64,000 nt of DNA from JAAYUD01 sp041907665 (lineage in GTDB: Bacteria; Bacteroidota; Bacteroidia; Bacteroidales; Bacteroidaceae), in the NCBI GenBank assembly GCA_041907665.1, contig JAYRGW010000006.1:1-64000 (forward strand), read 5' to 3'. The notes under the pieces are model-generated. The model searched no databases. It saw nothing but the letters and a program-made list of their open reading frames with translations, and had not been told where the DNA came from. Made by a program: the position numbers and the translations under genes. Position 1 is the first letter of the stretch, and each line of letters begins with the position of its first letter. Shown piece after piece: positions 44,307 through 52,557 of this stretch.

Positions 44307-45008
44307 ATGTTATTCAATATGAACGGTGAAATAGAATATGTTGCTTTCGATGCCGATGATACGCTTTGGGTTAATGAGCTTTTCTTTTATGAATATGAAA
44401 AAGAATTTTGCTTTCTGACAAAAGAATATTTACCGAGCTCGGTTGTGTCGCAGAAATTGTACGATATGGAGATGTCAAATATATCCTTATATGGGTATGG
44501 ACTCAAGGGTATGATGCTTTGCATGATAGAACTAGCTTGTAAAATTGTAGATGCTGAAGCATTGCCTCATTGTATATTCGAAATAATTCGGCAGGGAAAA
44601 AAAATGTTGCAAAAGCCGGTTGTACTTTTGGATGGAGTAACTCGGGTGCTTACCAAATTGAGTGAGAAATATAAGTTAGTGTTAGTTACAAAAGGAGATC
44701 TGGTAGATCAAGAGAGGAAAGTTCATAAATCCGGTCTGAAAGAATATTTTTGTCACATTGAGATTCTGAGTGATAAGCAACGTTCGGATTATCTTCAATT
44801 GATAAATCGTTTAGGTTGCTTACCTGAGCACTTTCTGATGGTTGGCAATTCATTGAGGTCGGATGTACTTCCGGTTCTTGAGTTGGGAGCCTTTGCTGCT
44901 TATGTGCCTTATTCCATAACGTGGAAACATGAGCAAGTTGAACAATCTATTGTTCATCCTCATTTTGTTCAGCTCAAAGACATTACTGATATATTGAATT
45001 ATTTGTAG
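44307..45008 (+). CDS. HAD-superfamily hydrolase (phosphatase-like)
   Basis: The 233-residue protein has the HAD motif I D-x-D at aspartates 15 and 17 (VAFDADDTLW), motif II threonine in KLVLVTKGD, a lysine in KSGLKEYFCHIEILSDK, and motif IV in MVGNSLRSDVLPVLELGA. The helical cap between motifs I and II suggests a soluble phosphatase of the YjjG/Gph type acting on a small phosphorylated metabolite. The substrate is unknown. It is divergent from the Crp/Fnr gene. Confidence 0.9.
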   Translation: MLFNMNGEIEYVAFDADDTLWVNELFFYEYEKEFCFLTKEYLPSSVVSQKLYDMEMSNISLYGYGLKGMMLCMIELACKIVDAEALPHCIFEIIRQGKKMLQKPVVLLDGVTRVLTKLSEKYKLVLVTKGDLVDQERKVHKSGLKEYFCHIEILSDKQRSDYLQLINRLGCLPEHFLMVGNSLRSDVLPVLELGAFAAYVPYSITWKHEQVEQSIVHPHFVQLKDITDILNYL

Positions 45009-45186
45009 TTTAAGTTTTTAAGGTGTATGGTTATCATAATGCCAAACGCTCAGATAGAGTAAAATAAAAATAGGAGGTTTATAAGAGACAGTACCATCAT
45101 CGCCATTCCGTTATTTTATTTATTACAGACTTGGTTTCGGTCTTGTTATAGCATCTAAAAAAATCAATTCAAGTTGATATTTTTAT

Positions 45187-45194
45187 TATATTTG
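45187..45194 (+). promoter_or_regulatory. -7 box (TATATTTG) for the GNAT gene
   Basis: TATATTTG lies 67 bases upstream of the ATG at 45261. No -33 at proper spacing is seen; the nearest TTG is only 10 bases away. Confidence 0.5.
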
Positions 45195-45260
45195 TTCGTC
45201 ATTCAATCGTCGAATATTGTGTTTTTATATATATCCTTACTGCAATAGCTTGAAATAAAT

Positions 45261-45989
45261 ATGAAAGAAGAAAATATTAAAAATCTGACATCATTATGGA
45301 CTTTGGTAGGCAATGCCTTTGATGCAAATCAGTTCGTTGAGGGTTTCCAAATTGTCAATATCCCTTTCTCCGAATGGCCTAATAGAATATGGGACTTTCG
45401 GCATACGGCATGCAATAGAAAAGAGACGCTGAAGGAGATTATTCGAAAAACGAATCCTAACATGATTTTTTCTGAATGGAAAGAACTCAGTGAAAAGGAT
45501 CAGGCAAGTGTGTATGAGATGAGGCTGAAAAGTCTACAGATTGGCATGTCTTTTCATCTAGGGGAATATGACGTGTTGCAAACAGATAGTCAGATAAGTC
45601 TTGTAAGAATAGAAAACGCCACTGATGCTAAACTGTGGAGCCATTTGTTTCAACAATCATTTGGTTATTTCATATCAGATATGATTATTGATAAGATAAA
45701 AGATCAAGTCGCTTTTTATAATATAAGATATGATAACGACTTTGCAGGTACGGTAGCAATTTATGAACTTGACAATTCAATAGGTGTTCATAGTTTGGGA
45801 ATTTTAGAGCAATTTAGGAAGAAAGGGATTGCCGAGATCGTGATGAAAATGATTTTAGAAGATGCTCAAAAAGGTGGCTTCGATTGTGTGCATTTGCAAT
45901 CTTCTTCTATGGGCTTAAATGTGTATAAGAAATTAGGTTTCAAAGAAATATTCAAAATGTATAATTACGTGCTGAATGATTCATTCTAA
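45261..45989 (+). CDS. GNAT-family N-acetyltransferase
   Basis: The 242-residue protein has a C-terminal GNAT domain at about 115-238. Motif A is GVHSLGILEQFRKKGIAEIVMKMIL, in which the acetyl-CoA loop Q/R-x-x-G-x-A is seen as RKKGIA, and motif B is LQSSSMGLNVYKKLGFKEI. The N-terminal half (1-110) also looks like a degenerate GNAT or substrate-binding module. The acceptor is unknown. It is monocistronic with its own promoter. Confidence 0.85.
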   Translation: MKEENIKNLTSLWTLVGNAFDANQFVEGFQIVNIPFSEWPNRIWDFRHTACNRKETLKEIIRKTNPNMIFSEWKELSEKDQASVYEMRLKSLQIGMSFHLGEYDVLQTDSQISLVRIENATDAKLWSHLFQQSFGYFISDMIIDKIKDQVAFYNIRYDNDFAGTVAIYELDNSIGVHSLGILEQFRKKGIAEIVMKMILEDAQKGGFDCVHLQSSSMGLNVYKKLGFKEIFKMYNYVLNDSF

Positions 45990-46075
45990 AATGTAGCTAA
46001 GAATATTTATTGGAGTACCTATTAGATTGCAATACTAAGTTTATATCCCAGTGGACACACGGCAATAAATTAGAC

Positions 46076-46163
46076 GTCTCACACGAGTGCGACATTAGTC
46101 TCACAGCTGTGCGACACTTGTCTCACACGTGTGATACAGATGTCGCACACGTGTGAGACGTCC
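46076..46163. repeat. Array B: four palindromic units with exact 22-bp period
   Basis: Four 22-bp units begin at 46076, 46098, 46120 and 46142. Each has an 18-bp core close to the perfect palindrome GTCTCACACGTGTGAGAC and a 4-bp separator (ATTA, ACTT and similar). Variants occur mainly in the right half (for example GTGCGAC in units 1 and 2). The centre of each unit (ACACGTGT, or CAGCTG in unit 2) is also dyad symmetric. The array is not in a reading frame and is about 280 bases upstream of GH20. Confidence 0.9.
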
Positions 46164-46360
46164 GCCCCTTAATTATAAACTCAACCTTCGATAACTACTA
46201 ATTTATGGAAATATTCAGTTATAGTCGGTACAACATGGTATCAAATACTTGATGAATTTAAGATATGAATAGGATGTCTGTACTATCTTTTGTAGTCAAG
46301 GTAATGCTACTTTTCTTAAAAAAACATGGATTGAAACGATGGAATGATTCTGTAAATGCT

Positions 46361-46368
46361 TAACTTTG
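46361..46368 (+). promoter_or_regulatory. -7 box (TAACTTTG) for the GH20 gene
   Basis: TAACTTTG lies 74 bases upstream of the ATG at 46442. No -33 at canonical spacing is evident. Confidence 0.5.
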
Positions 46369-46441
46369 CTGCACTTGGAAGAAATTTCTTTTCTTTCGGA
46401 AGCCTGAATTTATTGTATTAACCTCATTTTTAAAAATACTT

Positions 46442-49015
46442 ATGAACAAAAGATGGTTGACGTTTATTCTCTGCGGAGGATGTCTCTGCTTGGGTATGCA
46501 AGCTCATAAAACACCGTATTCGGTCAACGCTCAAAAAACTTATTCTGTGATGTCTGATCAATCGTATAATAATCTTATTCCTCGTCCGGTAGAAATAACT
46601 CCGGCTCAAGGACAATTTATGCTGGTTGCGGGTACTCCTATTGTAACCGATAGAGAAGGTAAAGGGGTGGCACTTTATCTGCAACAGAAACTTAAAAATT
46701 CGATGGGCTTTTCTTTAAAGATAACTTCGGCAAGCGTTGTCCCTGCTATAACACTCGTTGTGAATAAATCTCTTGAGGTACCTGCCGAAGGCTATGTGTT
46801 GTCGGCTAGCGATAAAGGTATACGAATAGAGGGTAAAGATGCCGATGGACTGTTTTATGGTATGCAGACCTTGTTGCAGCTGATGCCCCCAAAAGTTTAT
46901 GCATCGACAGTTCAAAGCGGTATACAGTGGACTATACCAGCAGTGTCGATAAAAGATTATCCGCGTTATCATTATCGGGGCATGATGCTCGATGTAGTAC
47001 GTCAGTTCTTTGACGAGGCTACGGTAAAAAAGTATATAGATTGGTTGGCAATGCACAAAATAAATAAGTTTCATTGGCATTTGACCGACGATCAGGGATG
47101 GCGTATTGAGATAAAGAAATATCCAAAGTTGACATCCGTAGGTGCTTGGCGTGGGCCGCACGAGGCTCTTGCTCCTACACTAGGTTCGGGTGATAAACGC
47201 TATGGAGGTTTTTATACCCAGAAACAGGTGAAAGAAATTGTGAAATATGCCGCCGAACGTCACATTGAGGTAATCCCCGAATTGGATCTGCCGGGACATA
47301 GTCATGCCGCTGCCGCTGCTTATCCCGAGATATTGTGCCCATCGAGCCGTGTGGACGAGTCTAAACGTCCAACCGACGATCAGGCCGATGTATGGTGTGT
47401 AGGCAATGAATCCAATTTTAAAATGCTTGCCGATATTTTGAAAGAGGTAGCTGCATTGTTTCCTTCGAAGATTATTCATATAGGGGGCGATGAGGTGAAT
47501 ATGTCCATTTGGCCACGTTGCCCCATCTGTTCGGCTTTTATGAAAAAGGAGAATATGAAGAGACCCGAAGAGTTGCAAAATTATTTTGTGCATCGTTTGG
47601 GCGATATTGTACATCATCTGGGTAAACACATGGCCGGATGGGACGAAATACTTGAAGGCGGCAACTTGGACGCTTCGACTCAGGTATATGCTTGGCGTTC
47701 GTTGAAAAAGGCCGAAGAATCTATCGCAAAAGGAATTCCTACTGTGGTGATGGTGGGACAGAACTACTATTTCGATATGGCTCAGTCCAAATACGAAAGA
47801 GGACACGATTGGGCCGGATTGGTTCCGTTCGAGAAGGTCTATGCGCTTGATCCGGGGGACCCTTCTATTTTTACTCCCGAGCAATCTAAATTGGTAACAG
47901 GTGTGCAAGGAGCTATTTGGGCAGAACTGCTCAACGAACCCGCTCGTTTCTTGGAATATCAGTCGTATCCGCGTATTTGTGCTTTGGCCGAGGCCGGTTG
48001 GACACCGCAGGCTTTACGCAAGTGGGACGACTTTGCACAACGCATGGCTTCTGCTCATTACGAACGAATGTATAACATGGGCATCGCTTTCCGTGTACCT
48101 ATTCCTGTTGCTACTTATAAGAGCGGTTGGGTGACGTGCAAGGCTCCGTATGCAAATGCCGAAGTGCGCTATACCAACGATGGAAGCGAACCGACTGCTT
48201 CGTCGCCTCTCTATGCCGATGCGATACACGAATTCAATTTCGATAAGCTCAAATTTAGAACTTTCTATAAAAATCTTTTGAGCGCGGTTGTGCCGGTCGA
48301 ATATGAAAATGTCGGCGTTTGGAAAACTGATGTTTCACTGAAACCGAAGCAACAGACTTGGGATTTGACAGGATTGGTAGACCGTCCGGGTATATGGTAT
48401 GCAACCTTTGTACCGTATGACGAGATGAAGAATCCGGCTTCGGTATCGCAAGTGCGAATTTACGAGAAAGGATTTGCTGTTTCTTCTGACGAGAGAATCA
48501 GTTCTACAGCTAACGTACAACGTTACCGATTGCCTTTATATGCTTTTGATAATACGAAACAATATGCATTGAAAGCCCTTGTTCAGGGGAAAGACTCTAC
48601 GCTCGAAGGTGTGGTAAAGATAGAACGTTCGCACTATATGGAGCCTGCTGTAGGAATATCTGCAGATGCCAATATGGATCCCGAGTCGGTGCGTTTCCTC
48701 ACAGACTATGACTTCGACACCGTGGCTCGTACCATTGATAGGGGTGCAGCCGGACAGTCGGTGACTTATGTCTTTGCAACTCCATTGACTTGTTCGAAAA
48801 TAACTTTTGGTACAGGTCTGCTTTCTGCTTTTTATTTATTGAAAAACGGTCATATAGAATATTCTACGGATGGAGAAAATTGGCAACGAGGCGATAAGTT
48901 CGAAAAAGGAGTTGCTGTTCTTCATCCTTCGGAACCGTTGAAAGCCGTTAAAGTAGTGATCGACGGTCCGAATGATGAAGCTGTTATTGCATTTCAAGAT
49001 TTGCGAATAGAATAA
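46442..49015 (+). CDS. GH20 beta-N-acetylhexosaminidase
   Basis: The 857-residue protein has a signal peptide, a GH20b N-terminal domain at about 45-170, and a GH20 catalytic barrel at about 174-520. HIGGDE at 346-351 provides aspartate 350 and glutamate 351, the catalytic pair for substrate-assisted cleavage; HWHLTDDQGWR at 211-221 is also conserved. A chitobiase-C-like Fn3 segment (about 565-615, VRYTNDGSEPTASSPLY) and a C-terminal F5/8C-like domain (about 735-857) follow. It removes terminal GlcNAc or GalNAc from glycans. The stop is 5 bases from that of the convergent GH2 gene. Confidence 0.95.
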   Translation: MNKRWLTFILCGGCLCLGMQAHKTPYSVNAQKTYSVMSDQSYNNLIPRPVEITPAQGQFMLVAGTPIVTDREGKGVALYLQQKLKNSMGFSLKITSASVVPAITLVVNKSLEVPAEGYVLSASDKGIRIEGKDADGLFYGMQTLLQLMPPKVYASTVQSGIQWTIPAVSIKDYPRYHYRGMMLDVVRQFFDEATVKKYIDWLAMHKINKFHWHLTDDQGWRIEIKKYPKLTSVGAWRGPHEALAPTLGSGDKRYGGFYTQKQVKEIVKYAAERHIEVIPELDLPGHSHAAAAAYPEILCPSSRVDESKRPTDDQADVWCVGNESNFKMLADILKEVAALFPSKIIHIGGDEVNMSIWPRCPICSAFMKKENMKRPEELQNYFVHRLGDIVHHLGKHMAGWDEILEGGNLDASTQVYAWRSLKKAEESIAKGIPTVVMVGQNYYFDMAQSKYERGHDWAGLVPFEKVYALDPGDPSIFTPEQSKLVTGVQGAIWAELLNEPARFLEYQSYPRICALAEAGWTPQALRKWDDFAQRMASAHYERMYNMGIAFRVPIPVATYKSGWVTCKAPYANAEVRYTNDGSEPTASSPLYADAIHEFNFDKLKFRTFYKNLLSAVVPVEYENVGVWKTDVSLKPKQQTWDLTGLVDRPGIWYATFVPYDEMKNPASVSQVRIYEKGFAVSSDERISSTANVQRYRLPLYAFDNTKQYALKALVQGKDSTLEGVVKIERSHYMEPAVGISADANMDPESVRFLTDYDFDTVARTIDRGAAGQSVTYVFATPLTCSKITFGTGLLSAFYLLKNGHIEYSTDGENWQRGDKFEKGVAVLHPSEPLKAVKVVIDGPNDEAVIAFQDLRIE

Positions 49016-49025
49016 TAGTTCTATT
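49006..49025. terminator. Small hairpin spanning both stop codons of the convergent GH20 and GH2 genes
   Basis: AATAGAA (49006-49012) pairs with TTCTATT (49019-49025), 6-base loop. It covers TAA of GH20 (49013-49015) and TAG of GH2 (49023-49021 on minus). The stem is AT-rich and short, so termination here is uncertain. Confidence 0.35.
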
Positions 49026-51483
49026 TTACTTCGATTGTTTCCGATGCTGCTTTCAGCCTTTTGGCTGAAGCTACAAATCGGATATTACCAATTGTTTGAC
49101 CTGCTTGGACGATAGCGGTACATTGACCTGCAAAAAGATGCATTTGCGGCAAATGGAAAAGATCCAGCGAACAAGGATCACCATTAGCACCTGCACGATA
49201 ATGGCCTGCGCCTTTTACAGAGAAATGTACAAGTCTATTGTCCGTGGGGCAAAGATTTCCTTGCTTGTCTACAGAGCTTATTGTGATATACACTAAATCT
49301 TGCCCGTCGGGTTGCAATCTTTTAGTGCTTAGTGATATGCTTAGATGATGAGGCTTGCCTGCCGTATAGGTACTTTCTGTAGCTACTTGTTTGTCGGCTG
49401 CGTCGTAAGCTACGGCTTTGAGTTCTCCCGGTTCATAGACCACCTGATCCCAGATGAAGCGGTAGCGTCCTAAACGGGAATCTTTTTCTTTGGTTCTGAT
49501 CCCCTGGCTTTTGCCATTGACAAACAATTCTATTTGCGGATAGTTGCTGTATACGAATACGGGAGTGATTTTCCCTTCGCGTCCCGGCCATGTCCAATGT
49601 GGCAAAATATGCAGTGTTGAAGCTTTTGTGTTCCAAATGCTGCGATACAGATAGTAACGGTCTTTGGGTATGCTTGCCAGATCAATAATGCCAAACAAAG
49701 AGCTGTGATTGGGCCAGGCATCGGTATCGTAGGGAGATGGTTCGCCCAAGTAGTCGAAGCCCGTCCAGACGAATTGTCCCATTGACCATTCGTGATCGTC
49801 GGACATGGCTAGGTCGTCATCCGGAATGTTGCTCCAATTACAATATTCTACATCGTAAGATGAACTTTGGTGGTCCGCATATTGGGCATCGGTTTTCAAT
49901 TCGACGGGGAATTTGTAGGTTCCACGCGAACTGACCGTAGAGGATGTCTCACAACCCAAAATGACAGCTTGCGGAAGTTTGTTGTAGGCATCTATGTAGC
50001 GATGTACACGATAGTTGAATCCGGGTACGTCAAGTTGTGCCGCAAAGCCGTTTCCAAGAACGCAATCTACCTGGTCCATACCGCAAGTGACAGGGCGTGT
50101 AGGATCTTCGCGATGGCAGATGTTCTGTAGGAATGAAGCCACCTGATAACCTTGTGCATCGCACTGTGTGGGTACTTCGTTACCGATACTCCACATCACT
50201 ACGCTTGGGTGGTTGCGATAATGGCGAATCATATTTTGCATATCTCGTTCTGCCCAATCTTTAAAATAGCGGTGATAACCGTTTTGGCATTTGGCTATAT
50301 CCCATTCGTCAAAAGGTTCGACCATCATCATGAACCCCATCGAATCACACAATTCTACTAATTCCGGGGCAGGCATGTTGTGGGCAGTGCGAATAGCATC
50401 GCAACCCATATCCTTGAGCATCTGTAACTGATGTCGGATAGCTGAACGATTGACGGCAGCCCCAAGAGGACCTAAATCGTGGTGCAGGCATACGCCTTTG
50501 AATTTGCGATTCACTCCATTGAGGAAGAACCCTTTTTCTGCTACGATTTCAACCGAGCGAATGCCGAAGCGTGTGACGTATGTATCCGTTGGTTTGTTGT
50601 CTATATATAGAGTCGTGCGTGCTTCGTAGAGAACGGGAGATTCGGGAGACCACAGCATCGGACGGTTGATTAAGAAATTCTGTTCGTTGGGTTGTCCGTC
50701 AGGATCACACTCGGTAGTTGTACGTGATGTTACTAGATTTCCTCCAGCATCAAAGATGCGGGTCTCCAACTTTAATTTGTGTGTTTTATCTCTATTCTCT
50801 ACTGTTGTACGCAATTTCACTGTAGCAAAATCTTTCTCTACATGTGGAGTGGTAATATAAGTACCCCATACGGGAATATGCGTGGTGTTTGTAACAATGA
50901 GATGTACATTCCGATAAAGTCCTGCTCCCGAGTACCAGCGGGATGATTGTGGACGGTTTTCGAGACGTACGGCTATGATGTTATTTTGACCGTCGCGGTG
51001 GAGTAGGGAAGTGATGTCGCACCAGAATGAATTGTATCCATAGGGCCAAAAACAGGCCTTTTGTCCATTAATATATATTTGAGCTTCGCTCATGGCTCCG
51101 TCGAACAATAAAGCAACTCGGTTGTTTGAAGCATCGAAACGCTCGATATTCAAATGGCGTCGATACCATCCTATGCCAACGTAAGGCAGTCCGCCCGTCC
51201 GTCCTGTCTTAAGACTGGCTTTCGACTCTCCGTTTTGTATGATCGCTACGTTTTGTAAATCATACTCTCTGCTGAAAGGTCCGTAAATAGCCCAGTCGTG
51301 TGGGATACTCACCGATTGCCATTGGCTGTCGTTATAGTCGGGCCTTTCGGCGCCAGCTTGTTCGTGGAGTGCAAATTTCCAACCGTCGCAGAGCAATTGC
51401 TCTCTGCGCTGTGCCTGCAACAAGCAGGCACAGCAACAAAAGAACACTGTTGTAGTTAGAAATTTGTATAGGTTATTGCTCAT
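49021..51483 (-). CDS. GH2 beta-galactosidase
   Basis: The 820-residue protein has the GH2 domain order: jelly-roll sugar-binding (about 30-200), Ig-like (about 205-310), catalytic barrel (about 315-600), and C-terminal domains. Glutamate 436 (VMWSIGNEVPTQ) is the acid/base and glutamate 512 (VILGCETSSTVSSRG) the nucleophile. The signal peptide has an odd Cys cluster (FFCCCAC) without a lipobox, so the enzyme is probably periplasmic. With GH53 and SusCD upstream, it should trim galacto-oligosaccharides to galactose. The layout matches the B. thetaiotaomicron galactan locus BT4667-BT4671. Last gene of the operon. Confidence 0.93.
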   Translation of the reverse strand: MSNNLYKFLTTTVFFCCCACLLQAQRREQLLCDGWKFALHEQAGAERPDYNDSQWQSVSIPHDWAIYGPFSREYDLQNVAIIQNGESKASLKTGRTGGLPYVGIGWYRRHLNIERFDASNNRVALLFDGAMSEAQIYINGQKACFWPYGYNSFWCDITSLLHRDGQNNIIAVRLENRPQSSRWYSGAGLYRNVHLIVTNTTHIPVWGTYITTPHVEKDFATVKLRTTVENRDKTHKLKLETRIFDAGGNLVTSRTTTECDPDGQPNEQNFLINRPMLWSPESPVLYEARTTLYIDNKPTDTYVTRFGIRSVEIVAEKGFFLNGVNRKFKGVCLHHDLGPLGAAVNRSAIRHQLQMLKDMGCDAIRTAHNMPAPELVELCDSMGFMMMVEPFDEWDIAKCQNGYHRYFKDWAERDMQNMIRHYRNHPSVVMWSIGNEVPTQCDAQGYQVASFLQNICHREDPTRPVTCGMDQVDCVLGNGFAAQLDVPGFNYRVHRYIDAYNKLPQAVILGCETSSTVSSRGTYKFPVELKTDAQYADHQSSSYDVEYCNWSNIPDDDLAMSDDHEWSMGQFVWTGFDYLGEPSPYDTDAWPNHSSLFGIIDLASIPKDRYYLYRSIWNTKASTLHILPHWTWPGREGKITPVFVYSNYPQIELFVNGKSQGIRTKEKDSRLGRYRFIWDQVVYEPGELKAVAYDAADKQVATESTYTAGKPHHLSISLSTKRLQPDGQDLVYITISSVDKQGNLCPTDNRLVHFSVKGAGHYRAGANGDPCSLDLFHLPQMHLFAGQCTAIVQAGQTIGNIRFVASAKRLKAASETIEVK

Positions 51484-51503
51484 ACAATTAAAGATAAATA
51501 GTT

Positions 51504-52553
51504 TCAGTTTGCTGCAAAGGCATCCAATGCTTCGGTAGGTTTGCCATTATCGTCGAAGGCTCCCTTTCCATACGACTTCCAGTTGCCATAGCATTCCGGC
51601 TCCCAGTAGAATACTCCTAAACAACCAATGATCGCTTTTGTTTGTGTCATTAGTGACGTGAGCCATGTTTTGCAAGTCGATGCTTCATTTTCGGCCATAC
51701 CTACTTCGCAGATCATCACTTTGCAACCATAGCGACTGATAAGGCTTTTGATATTGGCTACACAATCACTTGTCATTGTCTCCCATGTATCAGTGTCGGG
51801 ATAGAGCGACATACCGATGACATCCCATTTGCCGCCGTTCGATTTCAGTCCGTCAAACATCCAGGTATAAAGCGATTGTTTGTTGCCTTCGGCCAGATGA
51901 ATAACTACCAATGCATTCGGGAATACTGCTTTGACAGCATCATAACCCGCGTTGTTTAGCGCTGCATATTGAGCCATGTTTGCCGAGGCTTTACCATCAT
52001 CCCAAAGCATTCCGTTGCTTGTCTCGTTGCCTACTTGCACCCATTCGGGAGTGACACCTACATTTTTCAGAGCGGTGAGCACTGAGGTGGTATGAGTAGC
52101 AACGGCTGTTTTTAGATCATCGAAACTGAGGCTCGACCAAGCAGCCGGTTTGGTTTGGCTGCTTGGATCGGCCCAAGTATCACTGTAATGAAAATCTATT
52201 AAAATGCGGAAACCCAATTGAGCCGCACGATAAGCTTTGGCTACTACATCAGACTGGTTACACCAACCGTCGGTAGGATTAACCCATACCCTCAGGCGGA
52301 TAGCATTCATTCCAAGACTACGTAGAAGTTCAAGGCAGTCGGTTGCTTTGCCATTGGCATCGTAAAACTTCAATCCGTCGGATTCCATTTCGGTGAGCCA
52401 ACTTACATCTGCCCCTCGTGCGAATCCAGTCATATCGTAAGTCTTGTCTTTAGGAAATACAGGATCATTATCGCTTTTGCTGCACGATACTAAGCTACAT
52501 CCTGTAAGAAGGACGACTGCAAAGAGTCCTTTTATGTTGTTAAACCATTTCAT
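51504..52553 (-). CDS. GH53 endo-beta-1,4-galactanase, lipoprotein
   Basis: The 349-residue protein has a lipoprotein signal; two candidate lipobox cysteines are 19 (LLTGC) and 24 (SLVSC). The rest is a single GH53 barrel with acid/base glutamate 177 (WVQVGNETSNGMLW) and nucleophile glutamate 283 (VMICEVGMAENE). GH53 enzymes cut beta-1,4-galactan, the side chain of rhamnogalacturonan I. As a surface lipoprotein it would produce oligosaccharides for import by SusCD. It starts 4 bases after the SusE/F-like gene and 20 bases before GH2. Confidence 0.95.
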   Translation of the reverse strand: MKWFNNIKGLFAVVLLTGCSLVSCSKSDNDPVFPKDKTYDMTGFARGADVSWLTEMESDGLKFYDANGKATDCLELLRSLGMNAIRLRVWVNPTDGWCNQSDVVAKAYRAAQLGFRILIDFHYSDTWADPSSQTKPAAWSSLSFDDLKTAVATHTTSVLTALKNVGVTPEWVQVGNETSNGMLWDDGKASANMAQYAALNNAGYDAVKAVFPNALVVIHLAEGNKQSLYTWMFDGLKSNGGKWDVIGMSLYPDTDTWETMTSDCVANIKSLISRYGCKVMICEVGMAENEASTCKTWLTSLMTQTKAIIGCLGVFYWEPECYGNWKSYGKGAFDDNGKPTEALDAFAAN

Positions 52554-52557
52554 GATA

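Larger units (their letters stand above)
45990..46441. other. Gene-free stretch with 22-bp palindromic array and the GH20 promoter
   Basis: The 452 bases between the GNAT and GH20 genes contain no open frame of note. They hold the perfect 22-bp-period array at 46076-46163 and the -7 box for the GH20 gene at 46361-46368. I recognise nothing else. Confidence 0.7.

Noticed and set aside
45171..45194. TTG near 45174 as -33 of the GNAT promoter
   Set aside because: Only 10 bases separate it from the -7 box; 19-21 are expected.
46076..46163. Array B as a CRISPR array
   Set aside because: Units are 22 bp with 4-bp separators, far from repeat and spacer lengths of CRISPR, and no cas gene is in the window.
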